Shown piece after piece: positions 53,135-61,783 of a stretch of DNA of 64,000 bases. Position 1 is the stretch's first letter; every line of letters starts with the position of its first letter. The stretch spans positions 1,922,001 through 1,986,000 of the forward strand of contig NZ_CP092915.1 in NCBI RefSeq assembly GCF_022557175.1, in the 5' to 3' direction. Source of the DNA: Mycolicibacterium sp. YH-1. Its GTDB lineage: Bacteria; Actinomycetota; Actinomycetes; Mycobacteriales; Mycobacteriaceae. The notes under the pieces were generated by a model. The model was not told the DNA's origin and did no database searches. It was given only the letters and a program-made list of their open reading frames with translations. The translations under genes and the position numbers were made by a program.

Positions 53135-54472
53135 ATGAGCACGTTCGACACTGTTGTCGTGGGCGCCGGAATCGCAGGCGTTACCGCGGCGAATCTGCTG
53201 CACCGGGCAGGCCAGCGGGTTGTGATCGTGGAAGCGCGCGACCGAGTCGGCGGGCGCACCTGGACAGACCGGACAGCAGGTTTCTCGGTCGACCTCGGGG
53301 CGTCATGGATCCACGGTATCGATGGGAATCCTCTCACCGAACTCGTCAGAGCATTTGACATCGAGACCATTGAATTCACTGTCGGAGCTTTCCAACCCGA
53401 TAGCCGGCCGATCGCCAACTACGACCCCGCCCACCGGCCGCTTGATCCTGCCGCGGCCCAACAATGGGCGGACGACATCCGCACTGTCGACGAAGAACTT
53501 CAGCGTGTCGTCGCGTCCGCTACCGCTGAACAGACCTACGCAGACGTTGCCGAACAAGCACTTGCCGCCCTGGACTGGGACGCAGAGCGCAGAGAGCGTG
53601 TTTGGGAGTTCTATCGCCACCGCACCGAAGAACAGTGCGGAGCGCATATCGACGATGTCGCCGCTCACGGCCTCGACGAAGACGTGATCTTCAGTGACGA
53701 AGTGATCTTTCCGGGCGGCTATGACCACCTCACCCGAATCCTGGCCCGCGGCATTGACATACGGTTCAACGAAACTGTGGAGGCCGTGGCCTGGTCTGAG
53801 TCCGGCGTCCGCGTCGACACGGCGGCAGCTTCATTCGACGCGCGCGACGCCGTGATCACGGTCCCCCTCGGTGTGCTGAAGGCCGGTACCATCCAGTTCG
53901 TTCCCGATCTGCCCGACGAGGTCGCCGGTCCGATCGAAAGGGTCGGCATGGGTGTGTTCGACAAGGTCTTCCTTCAATTTCCACAACCGTTTTGGCAGGA
54001 CGGCCTTTATGCCATTCGCCAACAGGGCCCCGCTGCGGATACGTGGCATTCGTGGTATGACGTGTCCGCCGTCAGCAAGCAACCCATGTTGCTGACCTTC
54101 GCCGGTGGGCAACGGGGCAGGGACACCGAAGCGATGCGCGATGAGCAGATCGTCGACTCCGTTGTGCGGTCTCTCAAGCAGATTTACGGTGACAGCGTTC
54201 CGGACCCGGTCAACTACTGGATAACCCGATGGGGCGCGGATCCCTATGCGTTGGGTTCCTATTCCTATGTTGCGGCCGGAGCCACTCACGAAGACCACGA
54301 TGCGATGGCAACACCCGTGGGTGGAGTGCTGCACCTCGCCGGAGAAGCCACCTACAGCAGCGAACCCGCCACCGTGCACGGAGCACTGCTGTCCGGACAC
54401 CGCGCAGCCGAGCGTATTCTCGGCGAATCCATTGACCTCAAGGAACTTCAGGACGCTGCGTCCTCCTCGTAG
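53135..54472 (+). CDS. Flavin amine oxidase (MAO/polyamine oxidase family), copy 2
   Basis: 445 residues, cytoplasmic. GAGIAGV at residues 9-15, VVIVEARDRVGGRTW, GASWIHGIDGNPL, TVPLGVLKAG, GMGVFDKVFLQF (mechanistic Lys) and HLAGEAT. Roughly three quarters identical to the gene at 31799, in the same orientation 21.3 kb away; the third positions here are more GC-rich. ATG at 53135; the frame is open upstream without similarity. Expected to oxidise amines brought in by the neighbouring importer. Confidence 0.9.
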   Translation: MSTFDTVVVGAGIAGVTAANLLHRAGQRVVIVEARDRVGGRTWTDRTAGFSVDLGASWIHGIDGNPLTELVRAFDIETIEFTVGAFQPDSRPIANYDPAHRPLDPAAAQQWADDIRTVDEELQRVVASATAEQTYADVAEQALAALDWDAERRERVWEFYRHRTEEQCGAHIDDVAAHGLDEDVIFSDEVIFPGGYDHLTRILARGIDIRFNETVEAVAWSESGVRVDTAAASFDARDAVITVPLGVLKAGTIQFVPDLPDEVAGPIERVGMGVFDKVFLQFPQPFWQDGLYAIRQQGPAADTWHSWYDVSAVSKQPMLLTFAGGQRGRDTEAMRDEQIVDSVVRSLKQIYGDSVPDPVNYWITRWGADPYALGSYSYVAAGATHEDHDAMATPVGGVLHLAGEATYSSEPATVHGALLSGHRAAERILGESIDLKELQDAASSS

Positions 54473-54579
54473 GCCGCGGGGGTTAACTCGTTCGGCGTCG
54501 GGGCCGCCGACCGCGTCAGCATCGTCATGCGCAACTCCAAGGCCTGCGTTCTGACCTGGTCGCCATGGATGGGATCGGT

Positions 54580-54978
54580 GCGGTCTAGGTCCCCGACAAA
54601 CACGCAGTGGACGCAAACCGGAACTCCTTCGATGGGCCGTGGTTCAAGACCGGCGATATGGTGCGACAGGACCCAGAGGGCAACTTCCACTTCGTCGGAC
54701 GAAGCAGTGACACCATCAGAAGGCGCGGCGAGAACATCAGCGCACTGGAAGTCGAAGACGGACTCGAACGTCATCCCGATGTCGTGGAATGTGCTGCCAT
54801 GGCCGTGCCAAGTGAGCTGACAGAGGACGAAGTGTTGGCCTTCGTGATCCCGCGGTTCCAGGTTCCGCGCTACGAGAGTTTTGTCGACAAGCTCCCGAAG
54901 GCCCTGACCGGCAAGGTAGACAAGCCCAACCTACGAGCGAGCCCGCTCGACACGAAGGTACGGGACCGCGAATCCTAG
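54580..54978 (+). pseudogene. Acyl-CoA ligase (AMP-forming) C-terminal fragment
   Basis: Only the last third of an AMP-binding enzyme remains: WFKTGDMVRQDPEGNFHFVG, DTIRRRGENISALEVE (the hinge and A8 motif region), HPDVVECAAMAVPSELTEDE, then PRYESFVDKLPKALTGKVDK. Between FVIPR and VPRY about 20 residues are missing compared with the family, so even the fragment is internally deleted. The style is that of carnitine/crotonobetaine-CoA ligases. Nonfunctional. Confidence 0.75.
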
Positions 54979-55356
54979 GGAATTCGCTCCGTCTCCAACG
55001 TGATCAATCGCGTGGCCTTCAACTGCTGCTTTGGCGTGAGCCCCGCAGCGCAAACTGGAGCCACCCCCGTGACCGTGATGAATGCCGCGGCGATCAGCGG
55101 CATTCCGGTGGACGTCGTGGTGGCAAGGAATCTCGGGAACCAGTGCTTCGCCGCCCCTGGGCGGACGTGCCAACACGAAGAGAACGCGCATGACCTCGGC
55201 AGGTACGAACTCGGGGTGGGTCACGGCCGTTACTCCTCTCGCGTCAATATCGCTTTGGTGGTTGCATCACAATGATCTGCGACGTACGTTCAACGAACAA
55301 GATATTTAGTTACACAGAAAATCTGATCTTTCAATACGAACGGGTGTTCTACATCG
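54979..55356. other. Gap before the XRE-cupin regulator
   Basis: 378 bp; the final 70 bp are AT-rich and probably contain the regulator promoter. No gene recognised on either strand. Confidence 0.45.
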
Positions 55357-55944
55357 ATGCAATCTCAGAGCGCAGATGGTGTCGTGGAATCTGTCACGGC
55401 GGAGCCCGATCTGGGTGCCCGCATCCGGGAGTTTCGGCTGGCGCGCAATCTGACCCTGCGTGAGCTCGCGAGTCGCGCGGCGACCTCTCCTGGCTTCCTG
55501 AGCCAGTTGGAACGCGGGCAGGTGAATGCGAGCGTGGGCACTCTGCGCCGGTTGTGCGAGGAACTCGGGATTACCCTGCCCGATCTGTTCACCGACCATC
55601 ACGCTCAGGGCGCCCGCATCCTGCGCAAGCAGGACCGACCGGAGATCCACGTGTCGGACACGAGCGCGAAATACCTTCTCTCGCAGAAACCGCTGCGCAA
55701 TCTTGAGGTGTACGTCGCCGAGTTCGCTCCGGGTGGCAGCGCAGGAGAGGCCTACATGCACGACGACTCACAGGAGATTCTCCTGGTTCTCAAGGGCGCC
55801 GCAGTGCTCGAACTTGATGGTGCGATGCAGCACCTCGAGGCCGGAGACAGTGCCGAATACCGGACATCCGTTCCCCATACTGTGCACAACCAAAGCGCGG
55901 CGCCTGCCGAAGTTCTTTGGATTGTCAGCCCGCCCACAATATAG
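55357..55944 (+). CDS. XRE-family regulator with cupin sensor domain (PuuR-like)
   Basis: 195 residues. Helix-turn-helix at about 17-72 (LGARIREFRLARNLTLRELA, TSPGFLSQLERGQVN) and a cupin_2 domain at about 110-190 (HDDSQEILLVLKGAAVLELD, AGDSAEYRTSVPHTVHN). This two-domain design includes PuuR, repressor of putrescine use in E. coli. Located directly before the remains of a polyamine importer and a DAO-type oxidase, which it probably regulates. Confidence 0.88.
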   Translation: MQSQSADGVVESVTAEPDLGARIREFRLARNLTLRELASRAATSPGFLSQLERGQVNASVGTLRRLCEELGITLPDLFTDHHAQGARILRKQDRPEIHVSDTSAKYLLSQKPLRNLEVYVAEFAPGGSAGEAYMHDDSQEILLVLKGAAVLELDGAMQHLEAGDSAEYRTSVPHTVHNQSAAPAEVLWIVSPPTI

Positions 55945-55954
55945 GGAGTGACTC

Positions 55955-56245
55955 GTGGCCGATTTCGCACCACGCCGACATCTACCGCTGACCGCCGGGT
56001 CCGTGCTCTTGGCGGCGATGATCACAGCGGCGTGTACGGCCGCGGGTCCGGGGCCCGGGGTGTACGTTGACCTAGGCAGCGGCCCTCCGCAGGCCGGCAC
56101 CGTCAAGGCGGATGCGCTGAAAGGCGTCACGCTGACGTTCGTCTCGTATGGCGGTATCCATCAAGACGGTCAGGCAGAAGCGGCCGTCGATCCGTTCGCC
56201 AAGGAGTTCCCGAACAATCCAGCGGTGCAAGAGTTGCAGTGGTAG
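55955..56245 (+). pseudogene. PotD-like binding lipoprotein, N-terminal remnant
   Basis: GTG start behind agggag. A lipoprotein signal (SVLLAAMITAACTAA) and the first 45 or so mature residues of a PotD-like protein (LKGVTLTFVSYGGIHQDGQ, AEAAVDPFAKEF) are followed by an abrupt stop at 56245. The family needs about 340 residues. At the break, sequence from the C-terminus of a PotA-like ATPase begins, so one deletion removed the rest of potD, both permeases and most of potA, or genes in that order. Confidence 0.8.
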
Positions 56246-56532
56246 TGCGGCCGGAGAGGATCCGCATCCAACCTGACGGCCCTCGCCCCAGTTCGGTCAA
56301 CTCTGTGCCGGGCATGGGTTGTGCAGCACATCTCCTCGGCAACTCCCGGAAGGTCGAGGTGCGTCTCGATGACGGCACGATCGCGCTGGTGCGCGAGAGT
56401 GCCGGTGCATTAAGCACCGCCAACGTTGATGACCGAGTCTGGTTCACCTTCCACCCTGATGACGCCGCAATCCTTGAGTCCGGTGACTCGCATGTGTCTG
56501 CACCGGATCCAGTGCCCTCGGCATCCCACTGA
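56239..56532 (+). pseudogene. PotA-like ATPase, C-terminal TOBE remnant
   Basis: The 97 codons before the stop at 56532 match the end of a PotA-type ATPase: VVRPERIRIQPDG, LLGNSRKVEVRLDDGTIALV, DRVWFTFHPDDAAIL. No ATPase core precedes it. It overlaps the PotD remnant in another frame, marking the deletion junction at about 56225-56245. Could be translated as part of a short peptide but has no transport role. Confidence 0.8.
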
Positions 56533-56562
56533 CACATCTCTTTGACGAACAGGAGCACAACC

Positions 56563-57978
56563 ATGCCTAATGCCGACAGTCCAGTCGACCCACTCGCGAA
56601 GTTCATCAACGGCGATGTGTCGTTCTGGTACCGATCGATCGGACTTCCGGAACGGCGGCCCGCACTGCCGGGCGACCATGAGGCTGACGTGTGCATCGTC
56701 GGTGCTGGTCTGACCGGACTGTGGACCGCGTACTACCTCAAGCGGGAACAGCCAGACCTGCGGATCACCATCCTGGAGAAGGAGTTCGCCGGCTTCGGTG
56801 CCTCGGGCCGCAACGGCGGATGGCTGTCGGCGGAGCTCGCGGGCAGCCGCGATGCGTACGCCTCGACCCATGGGCGCCAAGGGGTCATCGACCTGATGCG
56901 GGCAATGCGGGCCGCGGTCGATGACGTCATAGCCGTCACCAAGGCCGAGGGAATCGACGCAGACGTCGCCAAGGACGGACTGGTGCAAGTCGCAAGGACG
57001 CGCGCGCAGCTCGGCCGCATGTACGACACAGTGCGCTACGAACAGCAGTGGGGTGCCGGCCCGGAGGACTTTGTCGCCCTGACCAGAGACGAGATGGACG
57101 AGCGGGTCCGGGTTGCAGGCGCGTTGGGTGGGTTCTTCAGTCCACACTGCGCACGCGTGCAGCCCGCCAAGCTGGTGCTGGGCCTTGCGAAGGCAGTAGA
57201 GGCCGCGGGTGTCACGATCCTCGAAAGTACGACGGTCACCCGTATCGAGCAGGGCCGTGCCATAAGCGACCGCGGCGTCGTACGTGCACCTATAGTCCTG
57301 CGTTGCCTGGAGGGGTTTACCGCCAGCATCGAGGGACAGCGGCGGGACTGGCTTCCGATGAACTCGTCGATGGTGGTCACCGCGCCGCTCACGCAGGAAG
57401 CGTCCGATGAGATCGGTTGGCGTGGAGCCGAGGTGCTCGGCGACTGCGCACACGGTTACATGTATGCCCAGCGGACGGACGATAACCGAATCGCATTGGG
57501 CGGCCGCGGTATTCCCTACCGTTACGGTTCACGTACCGACACGAGCGGTGCCACCCAGGAGTGGACGGTCAATGCGCTGACCGAGCTGATGCACGATATG
57601 TTCCCGGCGACGAGTTCGGTTCCGATCGTGCACGCATGGTGTGGTGTTCTGGGCGTGCCCCGAGACTGGACGGCTACGGTCGACCTCGATCCAGTGACTG
57701 GTTTGGGTACCGCTGGCGGCTATGTCGGCAGTGGGCTGACCACCACTAACCTCGCCGGACGCACGCTGGCCGACTTGGTCCTCAAGCGCGATACCCCGTT
57801 AACCCGTCTGCCGTGGGTGGGCCGCCGAGTGCGCCGTTGGGAACCTGAGCCGCTGCGGTGGTTGGGGGTGCAGAGCATGTACGTGTTGTATCGCATGGCG
57901 GATCGACGTGAAGCCGAGCGTGATCTTGCCACGACCAGCCGAATCGCCAGAGTTGCCAACATGATAACCGGCCGATGA
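56563..57978 (+). CDS. FAD-dependent amine/amino-acid oxidoreductase (DAO family, PuuB-like)
   Basis: 471 residues. FAD-binding VCIVGAGLTGLWTAYYL, the flavin-attachment-type region EFAGFGASGRNGGWLS, and the C-terminal GGYVGSGLTTTNLAGRTLADLVL. Domain order matches gamma-glutamylputrescine oxidase and related amine dehydrogenases. ATG at 56563 behind caggag. It follows the remains of a polyamine importer and a PuuR-like regulator, which favours a polyamine-derived substrate. No gamma-glutamylputrescine synthetase is present in the window. Confidence 0.87.
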   Translation: MPNADSPVDPLAKFINGDVSFWYRSIGLPERRPALPGDHEADVCIVGAGLTGLWTAYYLKREQPDLRITILEKEFAGFGASGRNGGWLSAELAGSRDAYASTHGRQGVIDLMRAMRAAVDDVIAVTKAEGIDADVAKDGLVQVARTRAQLGRMYDTVRYEQQWGAGPEDFVALTRDEMDERVRVAGALGGFFSPHCARVQPAKLVLGLAKAVEAAGVTILESTTVTRIEQGRAISDRGVVRAPIVLRCLEGFTASIEGQRRDWLPMNSSMVVTAPLTQEASDEIGWRGAEVLGDCAHGYMYAQRTDDNRIALGGRGIPYRYGSRTDTSGATQEWTVNALTELMHDMFPATSSVPIVHAWCGVLGVPRDWTATVDLDPVTGLGTAGGYVGSGLTTTNLAGRTLADLVLKRDTPLTRLPWVGRRVRRWEPEPLRWLGVQSMYVLYRMADRREAERDLATTSRIARVANMITGR

Positions 57979-58007
57979 GCACCGAAGGCTAGATAAGGAT
58001 GGTACTT

Positions 58008-58379
58008 GTGTCTGTCGATTCGAACGCCCCTGAAGCATCTGTTGGTCTGCGCCACACTCACTCACCGGGAGTCGATTTACCCGCGCCTGAACCCAAGCCC
58101 ACTAGCAAGAGTGGTCAAATGGAGTCGACATCGGAACTCTGGGAGGACGACTCCACATCCGTTGGGATCTGGGAGTGTGGGCCAGGCGTATTCACCGCGG
58201 ACCGTGGCGCGGGGACCGAAGTATGTCATATCGTCGCGGGTTACGGCACCATCACCGGAGAAGACGGTGTAGCAGCCGATGTCGGTCCAGGTTCACTGTT
58301 GGTGTTGCCGCGCGGATGGCGCGGCACCTGGGCAGTCCGCGAAACGATTCGCAAGTCCTACGTGATCATCGGGGGATAG
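58008..58379 (+). CDS. Cupin-domain protein (EutQ/DUF861-like)
   Basis: 123 residues. After a 30-residue leader comes a single cupin domain (SVGIWECGPGVFTAD, VCHIVAGYGTITGEDG, VGPGSLLVLPRGWRGTW). Small cupins of this type accompany amine oxidases in many actinobacteria and may bind or isomerise a product. GTG at 58008 has aagga at a good distance; ATG at 57999 is the alternative. 29 bp after the oxidase, so same operon. Confidence 0.8.
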   Translation: MSVDSNAPEASVGLRHTHSPGVDLPAPEPKPTSKSGQMESTSELWEDDSTSVGIWECGPGVFTADRGAGTEVCHIVAGYGTITGEDGVAADVGPGSLLVLPRGWRGTWAVRETIRKSYVIIGG

Positions 58380-58954
58380 CTTCGACGCGCCCACGTCGGG
58401 TGGCGCAGGAAGCCTCGGTGTCTCGTAGATCTCGGCGGGCCACTACAACCGACCAGAGATGTCCACCCCCGATGGTCATTTCGTTTCGATAGCGGCACAA
58501 CAACTCCGGTCGAACCAGGATTTGTCGAACAGCACGTTGGGCGTGTACCGGGCCAGCCGGAACCGTTGCGTCAAGCGTTCACAGGCGATCGGGTGGTCAA
58601 CCTGAGCGCCGGCGGCAGGAGACTCACTTCTCCGAGATCGGTGGCATGTACGCGGAGTGTGCGTGTAAGTGGCGAAGGCGAATCGTGGAAGGCCACTGAG
58701 GCTCTCCTCATCGACGACTGGACCACTACGGCGGCCTCACGTCAGGGCTGACGATGAAAGTGAATGCTGCCCTGGATCGAGTCGACGCACCCGGCGCGTT
58801 CGATGGCCTGGCGCTGAACCCGGGAGGAGCCGGCGTCGGGCAGCTTGAAGATGCTGATCGACTTGACGCATCATATAGTCAATGGAGGCGAGCCCTTGAT
58901 GCTGTTGCCGCACTATGGAGTGCGGTGGTGGCCGGCAGCAGGCTCAGATCGAGG
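58380..58954. other. Right-end decay zone, no gene recognised
   Basis: 575 bp with only short motif-free frames. It separates the last intact cargo operon from the debris near the right attachment repeat. Confidence 0.45.
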
Positions 58955-59215
58955 TCAGGTGGTGCTCGGGGCGCACCAGTGACCGAGGGGCGCGGCGTAG
59001 AGCCGAGAGGTGATTCCTGCAGCGTCAAAGGCAGCCTTGGTCTGCGCTGGTCCGGAAGTGAAATGCCGCCAGCCCTCTTGATGGCCGATGATGACGTGCG
59101 GTGAGCCCAGAATCTCGGTGGCAGCGGCCGCGCGCTCAGGGGTGAGGCTTAACGGACGTCCATCGAATTTGGTTGCCACAGAGGCGCTGCCGGCGAACAG
59201 AACCGCGCAGAATCA
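58955..59215 (-). pseudogene. Metallo-beta-lactamase-fold hydrolase, C-terminal fragment
   Basis: Leftward frame with the end of an MBL-fold protein: VLFAGSASVATKFDGRPLSL, TPERAAAATEILGSPHVIIG, HQEGWRHFTSG. The late metal His region (GHQEGW) is visible but the HxHxDH core is absent and an in-frame stop precedes the fragment. Degenerate. Confidence 0.6.
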
Positions 59216-59523
59216 GAGTTCGGCGTCGGTCGAGGCGGCGGCATCGGATGGGACCACCACAAGCCGGGACACCAGGAACGGTTGGCGCGCAACGGGATCA
59301 GCCCGCAGAACGGCGGACCGTACCGCCCGCTGTCGCCCGGTCGCGGCATCAATGCGGGCAAGCAGTCCGGCTATCCCGGCGAGCGCATCGCCCCGTAGAC
59401 CCGCGCGGCGTTGCCGGTCTCCTCGGTTGCGGCCCCGGCACCGCCCGCCAATTCACCTGACGGCGGCACCGCGAACACAGTGGATTGCGATATGCGGTGT
59501 CGCCGTCATCCCCGTTAGTGTGG
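59216..59523. other. Unassigned 300-bp stretch in the right-end decay zone
   Basis: A plus-strand frame here reads NGISPQNGGPYRPLSPGRG, INAGKQSGYPGERIAP, which looks protein-like but belongs to no family I know and has no start. Possibly another gene remnant. Confidence 0.35.
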
Positions 59524-60033
59524 CTACGCGTTGGGAGCCGATGGCTTCCGCTTCCCATTGGCGCTCAATGCGCCCGATCTCCAGCGAGAGTGCCCGATGC
59601 ATCTACGCAATAGATGGTTTCGAGGGTCAAGGTGCGGGCGCAATTCCTCAAACCAGAGTTCACCGATTACGCGGGGCTTGAAGATGTCCTGCGCCTGTTT
59701 GAAGTCCCACGCAGCCCAAGAGGAGTTAGCGTTCCGCAGCGCTTCGCGCCATTCGTTGACCGTCACACCGCGGCGCTCAAGTTGTTCGACTGCGAGCTGG
59801 AGACGCCGCTGCTCGGCTTCGTACTGCCGCTGCGCCAAGTTCTCGGCGGCCTCAGCGTCCCGCGACGCTGTCTGCTCGGCGGCGTCGGCCTCTCGTTGCG
59901 CCTTGGCCTCCCCGGCGTCGTGTTCTCGCTGCGCTCGCGCGCCCAATGTTTGCGCGATCACGGCTCCGGAAGCGGGCACGCCGGTAATCAACGAGCCGCC
60001 CAGTGCGAACCATCCTGCATCCATGCCGCCCAT
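59524..60033 (-). CDS. Small membrane-associated coiled-coil protein, unknown
   Basis: 169 residues from ATG at 60033. A short hydrophobic N-terminus (GWFALGGSLITGVPASGAVI) is followed by a long charged helix rich in Ala, Glu, Gln and Arg (about residues 35-95, coiled coil), then WREALRNANSSWAAWDFKQA. No enzymatic motif. Similar proteins (one helix plus coiled coil) occur in mobile regions of actinobacteria. It sits 0.3 kb from attR, the mirror position of the decayed membrane gene near attL. The last 40 residues look atypical and may follow a frameshift. Confidence 0.55.
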   Translation of the reverse strand: MGGMDAGWFALGGSLITGVPASGAVIAQTLGARAQREHDAGEAKAQREADAAEQTASRDAEAAENLAQRQYEAEQRRLQLAVEQLERRGVTVNEWREALRNANSSWAAWDFKQAQDIFKPRVIGELWFEELRPHLDPRNHLLRRCIGHSRWRSGALSANGKRKPSAPNA

Positions 60034-60342
60034 CGTCCCAGTGACGGCCGACAACTCAATGGCGGCATGCGGGGTTGCTGGTATCTGGTGTCTTTGTAGT
60101 CACACTCTGCTGTCGTCGGGGTCAGCCGTCGAGCTGGCCGATGTGGCGTTCAGCGGCCAGGTGGACGGCAGCCAGGGCTGCGGCTCCATGCCAGAAGAAG
60201 CGGGAATCCCGGCGACCTGCGATGTCCCGCCCGTGTGATGCGTCAGTGCGCCGACCAGCGCGAAAGCCCGGCGACTGACCCTGAAGGGCTGGTAGCACCG
60301 GGTTTCTCAGGGTTATTCGTCTCGCCGCGCCGCAGGTCATGT
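60034..60342. other. Island end next to attR, no gene
   Basis: 309 bp between the coiled-coil gene and the right repeat. Should contain recombinase arm sites if the element follows the usual plan; none can be assigned by eye. Confidence 0.4.
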
Positions 60343-60411
60343 GTTCATGACGCACATGTGTGTGAACTCCACAGCGCGCGGTGCGTTCAACCTGGGCTAC
60401 GCGCCGACGGT
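60343..60411 (+). repeat. Right attachment-type direct repeat (attR)
   Basis: Matches 19374-19442 with one mismatch (G at 60403). From here rightward the sequence is native backbone: the displaced tail of the isochorismatase gene followed by the SpoIIAA-like gene. Confidence 0.9.
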
Positions 60412-60555
60412 CCCCGCGGCGGCGACCGCCACTCGTTCGCTACCCGACGTCAGCGGGAACCCGGTGTCCGCGGCGGTCATGCAGGCCGCCAGCCTGGCCG
60501 CGACCGCCACCCGTTCGCCGTCGTGGTGCCCGACGGCTCGGCCATCCCGGACTGA
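60343..60555 (+). pseudogene. Displaced native 3' end of the isochorismatase-family gene
   Basis: Encodes FMTHMCVNSTARGAFNLGYA, PTVPAAATATRSLPDVSGNP, VSAAVMQAASLAA in the frame starting at 60344; then the frame is lost by one base and the expected ending FAVVVPDGSAIPD appears in another frame up to the TGA at 60553-60555. It parallels the replacement tail at 19443-19587 residue for residue. Having no promoter or start, it decays freely. Confidence 0.88.
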
Positions 60556-60588
60556 CACCGCCCACTGCGGGATCACCCGGCCCGGCGC

Positions 60589-60957
60589 TCAGCCGGCAGC
60601 CCACTCCTTGGCGCGCTCGAGCTCGTCGATACCGAACACGGCCAGTTCGCCGGGGACCATCCACGCCAGTGCATGCAGCGTGTGAGCGACCCACTCCTTG
60701 TCGGAGACGACAGCGATTCGCTTGAAGGCCGAGTGGTGCTGGAGGAGCGCGCCGAAACCCAGCTTCAGGTCCTCGGCCAACCCGCCCGGCCCGAAGCCCT
60801 CGTAATCGGAGGCAATGACCTCCACGATTCTGATCTCGCCGGTGCCGAGGAGTTCCTCCATGGCCGGTCGGAACTTGCGTAGGTCGTCGCCGGCCAGTCG
60901 TCCGGACACCCGGATTCCGGTCACGCCATCCGGCATGTCGGGCAGAATCTCAATCAT
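60589..60957 (-). CDS. SpoIIAA-like (STAS-related) protein
   Basis: 122 residues. The alpha/beta fold of the SpoIIAA-like family (formerly DUF3478): GVTGIRVSGRLAGDDLRKF, FKRIAVVSDKEWVAHTLHAL, FGIDELERAKEWAA. Function unknown; related proteins are small cytoplasmic lipid- or ligand-binding modules. Convergent with the displaced hydrolase tail. Native backbone. Confidence 0.85.
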   Translation of the reverse strand: MIEILPDMPDGVTGIRVSGRLAGDDLRKFRPAMEELLGTGEIRIVEVIASDYEGFGPGGLAEDLKLGFGALLQHHSAFKRIAVVSDKEWVAHTLHALAWMVPGELAVFGIDELERAKEWAAG

Positions 60958-61078
60958 CTCAAAACACTAGTCCGGTGGGGGAGGGTGCCGCACGGAACTG
61001 CGGCCGCGGACGAGATGCATTTGTGGGCGGGATCGAGCAGGATCGTTCGATGGGCACAGTGAACTGCGAACCGATTCG

Positions 61079-61732
61079 ATGAGTCAACCCTCGACGCGTG
61101 TCACGCGGCTCGATGAGTTGCAGACCACCTCCCGTGCCAGCCTCGACGAGCTGCTCGCCAGCACGCCCCTGGCCACCGTCGCGCTGGTACGTGACGGGCA
61201 TCCCGTCGTCTTTCCGACCGGGTTCGCCCGTGTCGCAGACGATCTCGTCATTCATGGCTCCACCGGTTCGCCGTGGCTGCGGGCGCTGGCCGCGGGTGCG
61301 CCCGCGGCGGTGTCGGTGACGACGCTGGACGGTGTCGTGGTGGCGCGCAGCGCGTTCGAGTCCTCGTTCCGCTACAGCAGCGCCGTTCTGTTCGGTGTCT
61401 TCGAGCCGGTCCCCGAGGCCGATCACGTCGCTTACCTCGAGGCGCTCACCGATGCGTTCATCCCCGGTCGCGTCGCCGAACTTCGGGCCAGCAACCGCAA
61501 GGAACTCGCGGCGACGCTGGCGCTGCGGATGCCGATCGCTGAGGACAACTGGTCGCTGAAGGTCAGCGATGGTTGGCCCGATGACCCCGACGAGGACGTC
61601 GCGGGCGACGCGTGGGCCGGGGTGGTGCCCATGACGGTCGCCTACGGGGCGCCACAGGCCGCACCCGATCTCACCCCGAGTATCGCGGTGCCGGCCTCGA
61701 TTCGTGCGATGACGGAGCGGCCAAACCGGTAG
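61079..61732 (+). CDS. Pyridoxamine-5'-phosphate-oxidase-like FMN-binding protein
   Basis: 217 residues, split-barrel fold: LASTPLATVALVRDGHPVVF, DDLVIHGSTGSPWLRALA, RYSSAVLFGVFEPV, SLKVSDGWPDD. Belongs to the flavin/F420 split-barrel superfamily common in mycobacteria; the substrate is unknown. ATG at 61079; an overlapping leftward frame is its shadow. Confidence 0.85.
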   Translation: MSQPSTRVTRLDELQTTSRASLDELLASTPLATVALVRDGHPVVFPTGFARVADDLVIHGSTGSPWLRALAAGAPAAVSVTTLDGVVVARSAFESSFRYSSAVLFGVFEPVPEADHVAYLEALTDAFIPGRVAELRASNRKELAATLALRMPIAEDNWSLKVSDGWPDDPDEDVAGDAWAGVVPMTVAYGAPQAAPDLTPSIAVPASIRAMTERPNR

Positions 61733-61783
61733 CGAGGTCCACGCCTGCACGATTCGTGGACCCTCGGTGGCACAATGCGCAGC

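Larger units (their letters stand above)
19374..60342. mobile_element. 41-kb integrated genomic island between the backbone genes
   Basis: Bounded by direct repeats at 19374-19442 and 60343-60411 inside one hydrolase gene; the offset is 40,969 bp. A tyrosine-recombinase remnant lies next to the left repeat. Gene decay and IS debris are concentrated at both ends, and the middle carries catabolic operons. Left and right backbone flanks match the continuous Rv1284-Rv1287 region of M. tuberculosis. The integrase is broken, so the element should be fixed unless another recombinase acts. Confidence 0.88.

Noticed and set aside
59531..60238. Long plus-strand frames opposite the coiled-coil gene
   Set aside because: Cysteine/serine/arginine-rich translations typical of antisense to an Ala/Glu/Gln-rich helix; the minus-strand gene has a coherent pattern.
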